Shown here piece after piece: positions 44,761-55,200 of a stretch of 64,000 nt of DNA. The notes beneath the pieces were generated by a model. That model was not told the origin of the DNA, did not search any database, and saw nothing but the letters and a program-made list of their open reading frames with translations. The position numbers and the translations under genes are program-made. This DNA is from Leptospiraceae bacterium (lineage in GTDB: Bacteria; Spirochaetota; Leptospiria; Leptospirales; Leptospiraceae): NCBI GenBank assembly GCA_024233875.1, contig JACKPB010000003.1:310001-374000 (forward strand). The letters are read 5' to 3'. How positions within the stretch are numbered: position 1 is the stretch's first letter; every line of letters starts with the position of its first letter.

Positions 44761-45183
44761 AAAGTACTCAATCTGGCAATACTAATTCATAAGATTCTAT
44801 TCGACAAATCTTTTTAATATACCAATATCGGATTTACAGTATTAATTTTCAAAAAATTCCATTTCTTTCCGTTAGGGATTGGAGTGGAAATCCTTTTCCA
44901 TATTTCCCGGAAAAGATTGGAACGGAAAGCCCGACCCGCAGGGGAACGGCCAGATGCTTTTGATTGTCTATCGATTGAAATTCTATCCTGATCCAAAGAT
45001 GAAAATTGCATTTCGGAATTTTTCTCCCGGACTGAGTTGGAATTTCTTTAGAAACCATTTTATTGGAGATCTCCGAATTCCTAATATTAGAAACAAATAA
45101 TAGTAATACAAAAAGTATTGTTTTTATCTTCCCATTCTGAATTACTGGAAATACTAATTTAGAATTATATTAAGGATGAACTC
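44761..45183. other. Gene-free interval between divergent genes
   Basis: No gene, hairpin or repeat that I can support is seen here. The interval separates the cyclase (minus) from the TPR protein (plus) and should hold both promoters, but no promoter matches the consensus well enough to be called. The final bases before 45184 contain AAGGATGA as ribosome-binding site of the TPR gene. Confidence 0.4.
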
Positions 45184-46731
45184 ATGAGTAGCGAAAAAAG
45201 TGATGAAAATTTAGAAAAACCAAAAGAATCCGGTTCCGGTGAAGTAAAATTCAATATGGAAACGGGTGAGGCTTTTCAAAAAAAAGTAGGAAAAGTCAAC
45301 AAAACTCTAGATTCTATAAAGAATATCCTATTGTTTGTAGTTCAATCCAGGGCTTTCAAGAGCACCTTGAATTTTTTGATTCCCTACTTTCCCAATTTAG
45401 AAAATCTAAATTTAAAGACACTCGAAGAGCAGATCACTTCTATATTTGTCATTCTTACCCGAATCATCACAGTATTCATGACAACAGCCCTGATCTATGC
45501 TTCCTTTACGGGGATCTTCGATCAATCCCTGGTCTTTGAACCGATCAAAATGCCTGAAGAATTGGTTAAGATTGGCTTCAATCCATCCGAGATATCCAGC
45601 CTCATTGTGGAAGACATCAAACTAAAAAAATCTCTTTCGCAAAAAGGAATAGATCTGGTAAATAATAAATCTTCCTCAGGATCACTAAAAAGCCGCGGAA
45701 ATCTGGAATATGATTTTGAAAAGAGCATAGCCAAAGAAGACATTGTGATCATGGGAATCTCTCTGAATTCGGTCAAACAATTGATCCGAAATTCTCTGGG
45801 CAAGAAAGACAGTTCTGTTGCGGGGAGCATTGTCCAGTCTCCAACTTCCCTCCAGATGTATCTTCGAATTTCCAATGCAAAAGAATTCATTCACCCGATC
45901 AAAGTAGAGATCATAAATGGTGATACGATCGAAGCGGTCAATGAGATCATCAGTCAGGCGGGTCTTATGGTTTTGAAGGTAAATGAACCTTACATAGCTT
46001 CTCTCTACCTAATGGTCGAACTTCAGAAGTACAAATCCTCGGATTCTCCCGATGCCGCGAAAGTAACCGAAAAAGAAAATGAGTTGAGGGATTTCATTCT
46101 TAGGAGTATTGAAAGATCCAAAGGGAAAGAATATGAGAAAAATCTGTTTGCCCTCAAAGGAATGATCAGTAGTCAAATCTTCGGAGACTATGCCGCCGCC
46201 AATGAGTCCTTCCGTAAGGCAGAAGATATGGGGCTTTCGGGAAGCAGTAGTTTTTATCTGGAATGGGGATACAGTCTCAATGATTCCGAAAGTTCGGAAG
46301 ACAAAGATTTGGCAATTGAGAAATTCCAAAAGGCCCTTTCCATTGACCCAAAAAATGTAGATGTACTTTCTGAATTGGCAATGGAGTATTTGATTCGGGG
46401 AGACCTCGATACATCAGAAGAGTATCTGAACAAATTGGAAAAACTCAAGTCGGGCAACATCTACACCCGTTACATCAAAGCGAAACTTCTGGATGCCCGG
46501 GGCAATTCGAATGAGGCTATAGAAATCTTAAAAACAATTGTTAGGGAGCATCCGAATCTCATTCATGTAAAAATGGAACTGGCTTACCTGAGCAACAAAC
46601 AGAGTCTTTTTGATGAGGCAAGTTCACTCTATGAGGAAATTCTGAAATTAGATCCGAGCAATGAAGAAGCTAAAATCGGATTAGACTATTCTAATAAAAA
46701 AACGGTGATACCAACCGAATCCGCTCAATAA
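45184..46731 (+). CDS. Membrane-anchored TPR-repeat protein
   Basis: A 515-aa protein. One hydrophobic helix lies near residues 90-120 (FVILTRIITVFMTTALIYAS), so the N-terminal 85 residues are probably cytoplasmic and the rest extracytoplasmic. The C-terminal half is a chain of tetratricopeptide repeats: LDLSTSEEYLNKLEK-like units such as SIDPKNVDVLSELAMEYLIR, and DEASSLYEEILKLDPSNEEA. TPR arrays act as protein-binding scaffolds. The middle (about 150-300) is unassigned. A strong terminator follows at 46744. No operon partner; function unknown. Confidence 0.75.
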   Translation: MSSEKSDENLEKPKESGSGEVKFNMETGEAFQKKVGKVNKTLDSIKNILLFVVQSRAFKSTLNFLIPYFPNLENLNLKTLEEQITSIFVILTRIITVFMTTALIYASFTGIFDQSLVFEPIKMPEELVKIGFNPSEISSLIVEDIKLKKSLSQKGIDLVNNKSSSGSLKSRGNLEYDFEKSIAKEDIVIMGISLNSVKQLIRNSLGKKDSSVAGSIVQSPTSLQMYLRISNAKEFIHPIKVEIINGDTIEAVNEIISQAGLMVLKVNEPYIASLYLMVELQKYKSSDSPDAAKVTEKENELRDFILRSIERSKGKEYEKNLFALKGMISSQIFGDYAAANESFRKAEDMGLSGSSSFYLEWGYSLNDSESSEDKDLAIEKFQKALSIDPKNVDVLSELAMEYLIRGDLDTSEEYLNKLEKLKSGNIYTRYIKAKLLDARGNSNEAIEILKTIVREHPNLIHVKMELAYLSNKQSLFDEASSLYEEILKLDPSNEEAKIGLDYSNKKTVIPTESAQ

Positions 46732-46743
46732 AAATGTAAATTC

Positions 46744-46771
46744 AGGTCGGAGAAATTCTCCGACCTTTTTC
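46744..46771 (+). terminator. Rho-independent terminator after the TPR gene
   Basis: AGGTCGGAGAA (46744-46754) pairs with TTCTCCGACCT (46756-46766), leaving an effective loop of a few bases, followed by TTTTTC. It begins 12 bp after the TPR stop codon. The 58 bp that follow lead to the end of the convergent acyl-CoA dehydrogenase gene; the reverse strand lacks an equal T run. Confidence 0.85.
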
Positions 46772-46828
46772 TTCAATAGGGTTCGATTGCATGCAAATTC
46801 CTACCTGTTTATTTTCTTCCTTTCCGAT

Positions 46829-48022
46829 CTAAAGTCTTCTTGATTCCGAATGCGAAATGATCTGCTTTTGAATCTCAGATGTTCCCCCACCAATTTCAGC
46901 TAGTTTGATATCCCTGTAGTATCGTGATACTTTGTACTCATCCATATACCCGGCACCTCCATGAATTTGAACCGCAAGATTGCAGACTTCTCTGGCGTAT
47001 GTTGAAGCCATGAGTTTTACTTCAGCTACTCTTGCCCCCATATCTACTTCCAGGTCATTGTGCAGAACCATTCCCTTCTTCTGTTTGTCTTTGTAGTGAT
47101 CCATCATCCAGGCTGTTTCATACAAAAGCAATCTCACAGCTTCGGTTTTGATTATCATGTCAGAAATCATATGAGCCACCGCCTGATGCTTTGAGATCAA
47201 TTTCCCGAAGGCTTTTCTTGTCCCGGCAAACTTTTTCGATTCGCGGATGCAGGCATTCATGACGCCGAGTGAATATGCCCCCAGAGCCAGGCGTTCTCTA
47301 TTGAAGGCTTCCATAGTTATGAGAAACCCTCTTCCCTTCCTTCCGAGAATGTCTTCTTCATTTGCCTCGACGTTTTCCAGGAAAATTTCTCCTGTGGGAG
47401 AACCCCTGAGCCCCATTTTTTTCATGGGCTTTCCGAGACTGACTCCTTTTCGATCGGTCTCCAGAAGAAAGGAAGTCTGTCCGGTAGCTTTTCCCTCTTC
47501 GGAGATAGTTTTGCACAATACTATCATAAAATCGGCTATCGGCGCGTTGGTGATGTATGTCTTCTGACCGGAAAGAATGTACTTCCCTTCCACAAACCTG
47601 GCCGTACTTGTGATTCCCGCCACATCCGACCCCGCCCCGGGCTCGGTGACTCCGAGACAACCCACTTTTTCCCCGGAGAGAACAGGAGGTAGATACTTTC
47701 TCTTCTGAGCCTCGGTTCCGAACTCCGCTACAGGTAAGGCAAACAATCCGAAAGAAGCACCCACAGAAAAGAAAGTGGAACCGCAGAATTCGGAAAGGAT
47801 TTCCTGAGCGAGGGTCGCCCTGAGATACCCCAGATCCAATCCTCCGTACTCTGCCGGAATGAGAAGTCCCGAATAACCCAGATCGGCTAATTTCTTAAAG
47901 ATCTCAGCGGGCACCCTCCCCGCCTCTTCTATTTCATCCGCAACCGGTTCAATTTCTTTCTTACAGAAATTCCGGAAGCTCTGCATAAATTCCTTATCTT
48001 CATCAGTGTATTCAAAATTCAT
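46829..48022 (-). CDS. Acyl-CoA dehydrogenase, second of a pair
   Basis: A 397-aa FAD flavoprotein of the acyl-CoA dehydrogenase family, introducing the alpha-beta double bond in an acyl-CoA thioester. Landmarks are FADs-type CLGVTEPGAGSDVAG, YILSGQKTYITNAPIADF, KMGLRGSPTGEIFLENV and the C-terminal IHGGAGYMDEYKVSRYYRDI with GGGTSEIQKQII. The Glu at the GTSE loop of short-chain enzymes is Gly; a Glu in the FNRERLALGA helix matches the catalytic base position of long-chain and isovaleryl enzymes. It starts 8 bp after the neighbouring dehydrogenase, so the two form an operon, perhaps for branched or medium/long acyl chains. GAGGGA precedes the ATG. Confidence 0.85.
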   Translation of the reverse strand: MNFEYTDEDKEFMQSFRNFCKKEIEPVADEIEEAGRVPAEIFKKLADLGYSGLLIPAEYGGLDLGYLRATLAQEILSEFCGSTFFSVGASFGLFALPVAEFGTEAQKRKYLPPVLSGEKVGCLGVTEPGAGSDVAGITSTARFVEGKYILSGQKTYITNAPIADFMIVLCKTISEEGKATGQTSFLLETDRKGVSLGKPMKKMGLRGSPTGEIFLENVEANEEDILGRKGRGFLITMEAFNRERLALGAYSLGVMNACIRESKKFAGTRKAFGKLISKHQAVAHMISDMIIKTEAVRLLLYETAWMMDHYKDKQKKGMVLHNDLEVDMGARVAEVKLMASTYAREVCNLAVQIHGGAGYMDEYKVSRYYRDIKLAEIGGGTSEIQKQIISHSESRRL

Positions 48023-48030
48023 AGATTCCC

Positions 48031-49176
48031 TCAGGTGTTTGCCGCAATGATCGAGCGCATGATTTCAGAAGTTCCCCCGCCGAGGGTTCCCAGCCGTGAA
48101 TCCCGATAGGCACGTTCGATAGGATATTCATGGATATAAGAGTATCCACCGAAGACCTGTCCCATTTCATAAGCTACCTCATTTGTAGCCTCAGTAGCAT
48201 AGACCTTGGCGATCGAAGACTCCACAGGAGAGGGTATCCCCTTATCCTTCCGAACAGCCGCTCTATAGATCAGGAGTCTTGCCGAATCCAGTTTCATTTT
48301 TGCCCGTGCGATCTTATCCGCTATTGCATGGAATCGGATTATGGATTCCCCGAATTGTTTTCTTTCTTTTGCATAACGAACAGCATCGTTGATCATGTTT
48401 GTCATCGAACCTATGGATGCGGCGACAAGCACCGTTCTCTCCCATTCGAGAGTTGCCCTTCCCACCCTGGCAAATCCCGAATTTTCTTTTTCAATTCGGT
48501 TTTCTTCAGGAATTTCCACATCTTCAAAGATCAGTTCTGAGGTCTGGGAAGTTCTCATTCCCATTTTGTTCAATTTCTTTCCCACCGAAAACCCTTTGAA
48601 ATCCTTCTCCACGATAAATACAGAAACTCCCATCGGTCCCTTAGATTTGTCCGTAACCGCCATGACGACAAACACATCTCCGATCGGACCATTGGTGATG
48701 AACATCTTGCTTCCGTTTAAGATGTAACGATCTCCTTTTTTGACAGCTGTTGATTGCATGCTTCCCGCAGCATCGGATCCCGAACCGGGTTCTGTGAGAC
48801 CGAGACCGGCTATCTTTTTTCCGGAAGCCAGATCGGGAAGGTATTTTTTCTTCTGAAACTCAGATCCGCATAGGACAAGAGGCATTGCACCTATGATAGC
48901 GTGAGCACCGAGGGCAAGAGTGACACCGCCATCCATTGAGCCCTCAGCAAAAGCTTCATGAGCCAGACTGGTTGTGAAGCAATCCGCTCCCTGTCCCCCG
49001 TATTCTTCCGGGATGGAAAGTCCCGTCAATCCGATCTCTCCCATCTTCTTCCAGATCTCCGGATCCCAGGTTCCGGAAAGATCTCTTTCTTCCGCACTGG
49101 GATAGACGTACTTTCTGGCGAAATCAAATATTGATTTCTTAAACTCCAGCGTCTCTCTATCGATTAAAAATTCCAA
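48031..49176 (-). CDS. Acyl-CoA dehydrogenase, first of a pair
   Basis: A 381-aa flavoprotein of the same family as its neighbour but only moderately similar. It shows LGLTEPGSGSDAAGS, YILNGSKMFITNGPIGDV, KMGMRTSQTSELIFEDVEIP and FGGYSYIHEYPIERAYRDSR with GGGTSEIMRSII. As in the neighbour, the short-chain catalytic Glu is Gly, and Glu of LEWERTVLVA is the probable base. The start is a TTG at 49176 with TAGGA just upstream. Upstream gene-free space of 258 bp separates it from the divergent cyclase. Substrate cannot be told from sequence; degradation of fatty acids, the main carbon source of Leptospira, is the natural context. Confidence 0.85.
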   Translation of the reverse strand: MEFLIDRETLEFKKSIFDFARKYVYPSAEERDLSGTWDPEIWKKMGEIGLTGLSIPEEYGGQGADCFTTSLAHEAFAEGSMDGGVTLALGAHAIIGAMPLVLCGSEFQKKKYLPDLASGKKIAGLGLTEPGSGSDAAGSMQSTAVKKGDRYILNGSKMFITNGPIGDVFVVMAVTDKSKGPMGVSVFIVEKDFKGFSVGKKLNKMGMRTSQTSELIFEDVEIPEENRIEKENSGFARVGRATLEWERTVLVAASIGSMTNMINDAVRYAKERKQFGESIIRFHAIADKIARAKMKLDSARLLIYRAAVRKDKGIPSPVESSIAKVYATEATNEVAYEMGQVFGGYSYIHEYPIERAYRDSRLGTLGGGTSEIMRSIIAANT

Positions 49177-49434
49177 AATCCTACCCCCAAACCAATCCAG
49201 AGTATTCCATTCTTAGATTTTGGAAAAGGAATTTTCAATCCGAATGAAAAATGCACTGTCAATACTCCTCTCCTCCCTTCCCCGGAAATGAAATCCTCCC
49301 GGGAAGCCTTTGAATCCTAGATCCCGGGTCAAGGAGTAGACTTGCGGAATCGGATCCATGCTCCGAAAAGAGAAAAGATTTCCCCTATTCAAAAAAATTC
49401 TCGATCTTTCCTCTTGAATCTTTAAATTAGAAGT

Positions 49435-50814
49435 ATGACAGAAAAACCCTCCTTTCGAATTTTCAATGAAGACTTCAGATCCAAACATCGGGAACATCAT
49501 AAGAGGTTCTTTCATTCCTTCCAGAATCGATTCAAGAAAGAATTCAATGAAAACTTTAACCTGGAAATTCTGAAGAGTGAGCGACTGAGGTCGGTGCTTA
49601 TCCTTCTGGTGCTTGTCTTCATTGTGATTCTGATTCTCTTGAACAAATTTTATTTTATGAAAGGGAATTCGGATGATGTCATGGGAAAGGGAGATATCCT
49701 TTTCAAAATCTCTCTCACTCTCGGCTTTTTTTTCCTCTATGAATGCATTGTCATATCTCTTCTCTATCATTTTTATAAAAAGAAAAAAACTCTTCCCTAT
49801 CCCGCAAGACTCATGAACGCGGGGGCTGAAGTTCTTCTTCCGAGTCTGATCATCTACTTCTTCTCGGGCGGAATGGAGATTCGGGATGCTCTGAACTCCC
49901 CTCCTACCTATGGTTACTTCATCTTCATCATCCTCTCCACTCTGAGGTTGGACTTTTTTCTCTCTGTGTATACGGGGTTCATGGTTGCACTTCAGTATTC
50001 AATCATTCTGTATACTATCAAACAATCCATGCCCGTAGCAACTGAGTATGATTTTCTAATGTACTACGAAAAAGCTCTGATCTACATTCTTGCGGGATTC
50101 TTCGCGGGTATGGTAGGCTATCAAACCAAAAAAATCATTCTCAAGACCCTGGATCTTGTCGAAGAGAAAAATGAGATCACCAAAATCTTCGGAGCCCATG
50201 TCTCCCCGGAAGTAGTCAACAAACTTCTCGAGTCCAATCTCAGCCTGGACTCCGAAACAAAGTATGTTTGCATTCTCTTTCTGGACATCCGGAACTTCAC
50301 CCGATTTTCCGAATCGAGATCTCCGGAAGAAGTGGTTCGATATCTCAACCTGGTCTTCAACTTTATGATAGAGAAGATCAATCAGAACAATGGAATCATC
50401 AATAAATTTCTGGGAGATGGATTCATGGCGGTCTTCGGGGCTCCCCTCGGAGATGGAAAAGAATGCCGGAATGCTATTCAGGCAGTGAAGGAAATCTTTA
50501 AGGAACTTAAACAATTCAATCTAGAGTATCCCCAATTCAAAACAAAAATCGGAGTGGGAATTCATTCGGGTGAGGCTGTAACGGGAAACATAGGATCCGA
50601 GCTCAGGAAAGAATACACCATTATCGGAGATGTGGTCAATACCGCATCCCGACTCGAACAGCTGAACAAAAAATTTGAATCCGAGATCATCCTTTCCGAA
50701 TCAGTAAAAAACAAATTGGAATCGGAGGAAGACTTTCATTCTCTCGGAGAGATTGAAATCCGGGGAAAGGTTCAACCCATGAAGATCTTTACCATCCCCG
50801 GGGAGCCGGCTTAG
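49435..50814 (+). CDS. Membrane-bound class III adenylate/guanylate cyclase
   Basis: A 459-aa protein. Six hydrophobic helices lie in residues 50-235 (for example VLILLVLVFIVILILL near 55 and IYILAGFFAGMVGYQ near 215), then a coiled-coil linker NEITKIFGAHVSPEVVN, then the cyclase domain: ILFLDIRNFTRFSESRSPEE (metal Asp near 282), IINKFLGDGFMAVFGAPLG (near 325), GIHSGEAVTGNIGSE and YTIIGDVVNTASRLEQ (near 400). The product is cAMP or cGMP, with Lys in NKFLGDG favouring ATP. It has the layout of the widespread bacterial six-helix cyclases. Its stop overlaps the stop of the convergent decarboxylase. Confidence 0.85.
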   Translation: MTEKPSFRIFNEDFRSKHREHHKRFFHSFQNRFKKEFNENFNLEILKSERLRSVLILLVLVFIVILILLNKFYFMKGNSDDVMGKGDILFKISLTLGFFFLYECIVISLLYHFYKKKKTLPYPARLMNAGAEVLLPSLIIYFFSGGMEIRDALNSPPTYGYFIFIILSTLRLDFFLSVYTGFMVALQYSIILYTIKQSMPVATEYDFLMYYEKALIYILAGFFAGMVGYQTKKIILKTLDLVEEKNEITKIFGAHVSPEVVNKLLESNLSLDSETKYVCILFLDIRNFTRFSESRSPEEVVRYLNLVFNFMIEKINQNNGIINKFLGDGFMAVFGAPLGDGKECRNAIQAVKEIFKELKQFNLEYPQFKTKIGVGIHSGEAVTGNIGSELRKEYTIIGDVVNTASRLEQLNKKFESEIILSESVKNKLESEEDFHSLGEIEIRGKVQPMKIFTIPGEPA

Positions 50815-52118
50815 AAAGTAAAAACGTAGTTCACATCTTCCAATTCAAATCCATTGAATCGGGAAGCGGATGCGATGGTATAGGCTCCATGATTTCGGAT
50901 GATGAGCCAGTTTCCGCAGACCAGTTCCGGAAGATAGACACCATCGGCAATCTTATCAAAGCTATCACAGGTCTGACCGAAGATCACCGACTTGTACAGG
51001 GGTTCATTTTCAGGAGCCGGCTTGAGGAGTTCAAAGACAGGTGTAGCCTTATCAAAGACTATATTATTGAAGGTTCCGTAGAGATTGGAATTGATGTAGT
51101 AATGAATGATCTTTTCATTTTCAGAAGTGATGATGATCTTTCTTCCGATTACGTTGGTCACCAGAGTTCCGCAACTGGTAGCAAAGAATCTTCCCGGTTC
51201 GGCTATGACTTCGAGATCGGGGATATCCTTGAAAGAATGTTCGAGCTCATCATTGATCGCTTTTGCCAATTCAATGAACTGTTCTTCGGACTCCTTGGAA
51301 TCATGTCCGGGAAATCCCCCACCGATATCCAAAAGATTCATATGAAATCCATAGTTCTTAGCTGTATCAAAAACCTCTCTGGCGAGACGAATTGCATCCG
51401 TATAGGCTGTGGGGCTCTCACATCCCGAACCAACATGAAAGCTCAAACCCTCAATCTTCAATCCCAATGTCTTAGCGAGATCAAAAACACCCGGAAGGTT
51501 GGCTGTTGGACATCCAAATTTGGAACCGAAGGGAAGTTTGGATTTGGAATCATCCACAAGAATACGTAGAACCAGACGTGCATGCGGATGGAAGACGGAT
51601 ATTTTCTTGAGTTCGTCTTCATTGTCGAAGGTGAGCTTTTCTATCTCTTCTCCTTCTGCGAAGGTGATGTGATTGATTTCTTTGACCGGATTGGCAAAGA
51701 TAATCTTGTCGGGCATCACATCCAATTCCCTCACCGTTGAGATCTCCACCTTGGAGGCCACATCAAATCCTACTCCGAGATCCACAAGTGTGTGGAGTAG
51801 TAATTTGTCCGAATTGCACTTCACAGCGTAAAACATTTTTACGTTGGGCAAATGTTGCATCCAGAGTTTGTACTTTCTAAAAATTGCTCCAATATCTATG
51901 AGAAAGAAACTATTCAAACTGGCCCGACTCTCAATGATATTTTTGATTACATCCGTCATAGAATATTCGTAATCGTCATACATACGAATATTATGTTCAT
52001 TGATCATTGAAACGAGACCCGGCACATCCACACCGATCTTAACGATATCGAGATCTTCGGCACCTTCTCTGAGCTCGTTTACAACCTCGTTTTCAACCTT
52101 GATTGTTTTATTGGCCAT
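50811..52118 (-). CDS. PLP-dependent decarboxylase, ornithine/DAP/arginine group 2
   Basis: A 435-aa fold-type III PLP enzyme. The PLP Lys is in MFYAVKCNSDKLLL; the phosphate-binding Gly-rich loop is LDIGGGFPGHDS; IAEPGRFFATSCGTLVTN precedes the second part; the Cys-Asp pair of VIFGQTCDSFDKIADG corresponds to the active-site Cys of ornithine decarboxylases. The length and these motifs fit eukaryote-like ornithine decarboxylase, making putrescine, but lysine or another diamino acid remains possible. The start is placed at the ATG 52118, preceded by AGAAGGA; an upstream TTG at 52139 is less likely. It converges on and overlaps the cyclase gene by 4 bp at the stops. Confidence 0.85.
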   Translation of the reverse strand: MANKTIKVENEVVNELREGAEDLDIVKIGVDVPGLVSMINEHNIRMYDDYEYSMTDVIKNIIESRASLNSFFLIDIGAIFRKYKLWMQHLPNVKMFYAVKCNSDKLLLHTLVDLGVGFDVASKVEISTVRELDVMPDKIIFANPVKEINHITFAEGEEIEKLTFDNEDELKKISVFHPHARLVLRILVDDSKSKLPFGSKFGCPTANLPGVFDLAKTLGLKIEGLSFHVGSGCESPTAYTDAIRLAREVFDTAKNYGFHMNLLDIGGGFPGHDSKESEEQFIELAKAINDELEHSFKDIPDLEVIAEPGRFFATSCGTLVTNVIGRKIIITSENEKIIHYYINSNLYGTFNNIVFDKATPVFELLKPAPENEPLYKSVIFGQTCDSFDKIADGVYLPELVCGNWLIIRNHGAYTIASASRFNGFELEDVNYVFTF

Positions 52119-52216
52119 CTTAGTATCCTTCTGATTCAAAAAATTATATTCTCTCTTTTTAGAAACGTATTTTTGCTTCTTAACTTTTCCGGAGGATCAC
52201 AGGAGAATGCAACTCT

Positions 52217-55200
52217 CTATGGAACGTCTTCACCCGGAAGAATTTCTTTGATATATACCGTTCCTGAACCTGAGGTTGCGAGGAAAGTACTTTCTTTTAA
52301 AAATTCTACATTAGAAATTCCACCTGAGGAATGGGAGAAGTCCCCGAGACCTTGAAATGTCTTCCGATCCAAAATCCATCCGGATTCTTCTTTTCCGATA
52401 AGAATAGTATACTTTTCAGAAAATGCAAAATCACTGATTCCATCAAAATGAACTCTTTTGTGATGAAGCAACTGAAACTCAGGAGAATAGACAGAGAGTT
52501 TGCCCCCACTCATCCCCATCCAAATTCTTTTTTGAAATGGATCCATCTTTAGAGTCTCGACGTTTTCTTCTACTTTCAAACTGTGCAGGAGATCACCGGA
52601 CGATGAGTAGACCTTGATTTCTCTTCCCGTTCCCACCCAGATTCTTTTTTTCTTATCCGCACAAAAGGAAACCTTCAAATAAGAGTTTTCCGGATCAGAT
52701 TTTGAAATCAATTGTTTGACTTCACCGCTTTCTACTTTCATGAGAAATAAATTTCCGGTTTTGGTTCCCAGAAGGATATTTTTTGAGTCAAGTTTACTCA
52801 GATGCACAATCCAATCATCGGTAATCTTAAGAGAATCAAATTCATCGACGTTTTCTCTCCTCTGAATGTAGACAGAACCGCTCCACGAACTCAGAATGAG
52901 TTTTTTGTTCCAAAGCAAAATTCCTGAAATCACCGAATGCGTAATTTGATAGAATTGAATCAAATCCAGAGTTTTCGGATTCAATACATGGACGGTTCCT
53001 TCACTGTCTCCGATAAATATTCTCCGATTTTGATACAGCAAAGAATAGATAAGACCTTTCTGATTTCCCCAGATTTGAAATTTTTTGTATTTCTCCCCGT
53101 CTATCAGGGCTACCTGGCCGTACCAGGTTCCCCCGAGAATTTTTTCTCCGTGGATTTCTAAGGCGGTGTACCATTCATTCTGGGATTGGAAATCCACTTT
53201 CCCATCTTTTTTGCATTCGATCTTTTCGATTTCACAATTTCCGGATATCCATAGATAAGGAGATGTGTAAAGAATTCCTACCTTATCCGAATGATAGGAT
53301 TTTGATTTTCTTGGAATCGTCCAGTTCAGTTGAAAAGAATCCAAATTCAGGGAAAGTAAGTTCTTGTCCGTTAGGAGGAAGACTTCGTTCCCATTTCCCG
53401 AATCAAAAAATTCTATCGGATTTTGATATCCGTAGTCTTCCGGTTCCCCTTCTCTGATCTTTTCAAAACTTTCCGAATCATAGACAGTCCAATTCGATGA
53501 ATCCATCAAGATCTTTTTTTCTTCTGAAACAAAGAATTGATGGGATCTCAAAACAAATTCTCCCTTAGGAAATCTATGCAAAATCTCTTTTTTTGAAAAA
53601 TCCACACAGTAGATAAAAGAATCATGATTGGATACAAAACAAAGATTTTCTCTGTAAAACTGAATCCTGTCGATCTTGGTCTTTTCCTTAAGATTGAGTA
53701 CGCATTCTATAGTTCTGAGACTCGGATTCAGAAGAAAAAGAGATCCATCCGAATCACCGAGAAGAACCAATTTCCTTTTTTTATCCTCCCGATAGGCAGT
53801 GAAATGAAAGTACCTGTTTTCTAAAGTATACTGAAAAGTAGAACGAGAACTTTCAAAATGAAATTCGGATACCTCTCCGAAAGCAGGAATCTTGAGAAAG
53901 AGTCCATCCTCTTCAAACGAAACGATTCCGATGATTTCGGAGTGATTTTCCCGATTGGTATTTACTGATTTGATATCCAATTGGATTGGATGTTTGATAC
54001 CCTGTTGAATTTGAAAGTCCAGGTAGAGATTCGGATGATCTCTGTCTATTTCCAGATGAATGGATCTGAGTTGGTCCTCTTTGAGATTCGTATAAGCTCT
54101 GATTCCCCTCTCCCGAAATTTTTTTTCCAGTTCTGAAAAATGCTCCAGGCTTCCATCCAATTCATCCAACAAAAATTTGGAATACGGTTTGAATCTGTGA
54201 ATCTCACCGGATTCATAAGTTTTATTGAAAACCAACTCAATTCTCTCGATGGCATTGATCGTCGAGGATGGACCGGGACGAAGGATGGAAGAAAATGCAG
54301 TTCGGCTATGAATGACGATTCCCTTCTCATAGAAATAATATCTATGGCTTGAATTGACCTGCGTCCTCGATCCGTTGTCAAAAAAATCTGTATACTCCGG
54401 ATTTCCTAAGTTTTCCAGAAGATCGGTTGCAGGCTCTCCGAGATAAGCATAGAGGGAAAGATCCGGGTTTTTGTCCTGTTCTGAAACCGAATCGTCCTTT
54501 GTGAAGAAGTGGTATTTTTTATTTGGATAATAAACGAAACGAAAACCGGCTGTTGAGACATGAAGACCCTTCCGGAAGATCTTATGGGAGAGACCGGAAA
54601 AAGCTCTGTGGTCGGACTTTTCAAGTTTTTCATTTTCCTCAGGAGAATCCGATAGATCTATCGATGTTTTTTCAAACCCCAGATCATTGAGGGATCTTAT
54701 GAAAGACTTCTTATCTCCCACTCCCCGATTCCATTCATAATTATAAACAAATAAGTCTTTGAGATCCGAGCCGGATTGGACGGATGCATCTTTGAGGTAT
54801 TTGATTCTGGTCTTTTTCCCTTCTATCTTTGCTGTATCCCTGTATCCCATAGTGCTTTCCGGATCTTCCCAGAGATAGGAATAGGGATAGTTTTCTATCA
54901 AATAAATATCTTTCAAAGCATCAAAATCAGGAAATTTCTTTTTTTTATCAAAACTGCAAGCGATCTCCCATTCCTCGAGATCGGGCAGGGAAAATCCAAA
55001 TTCTTCACTCAGAAGTCCGGCTGATTCAAATCCCAGGGTAAGAATGGGATTCAATTCCAGAGAATCTTTTTCTCTTTTTTGATTTCCCCGATAGACTCCG
55101 TATCGTATCTCACGAACAAAATTGTATTTGTAACTCTCCCATTCTTCCGGGGATATCCGATTGAGAATTTCTCTGAATTGAATCCTGTCGAGGAGTCTGG

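Noticed and set aside
50889..51569. A 226-codon plus-strand reading frame
   Set aside because: It lies antisense within the decarboxylase gene, whose motifs and start are clear.
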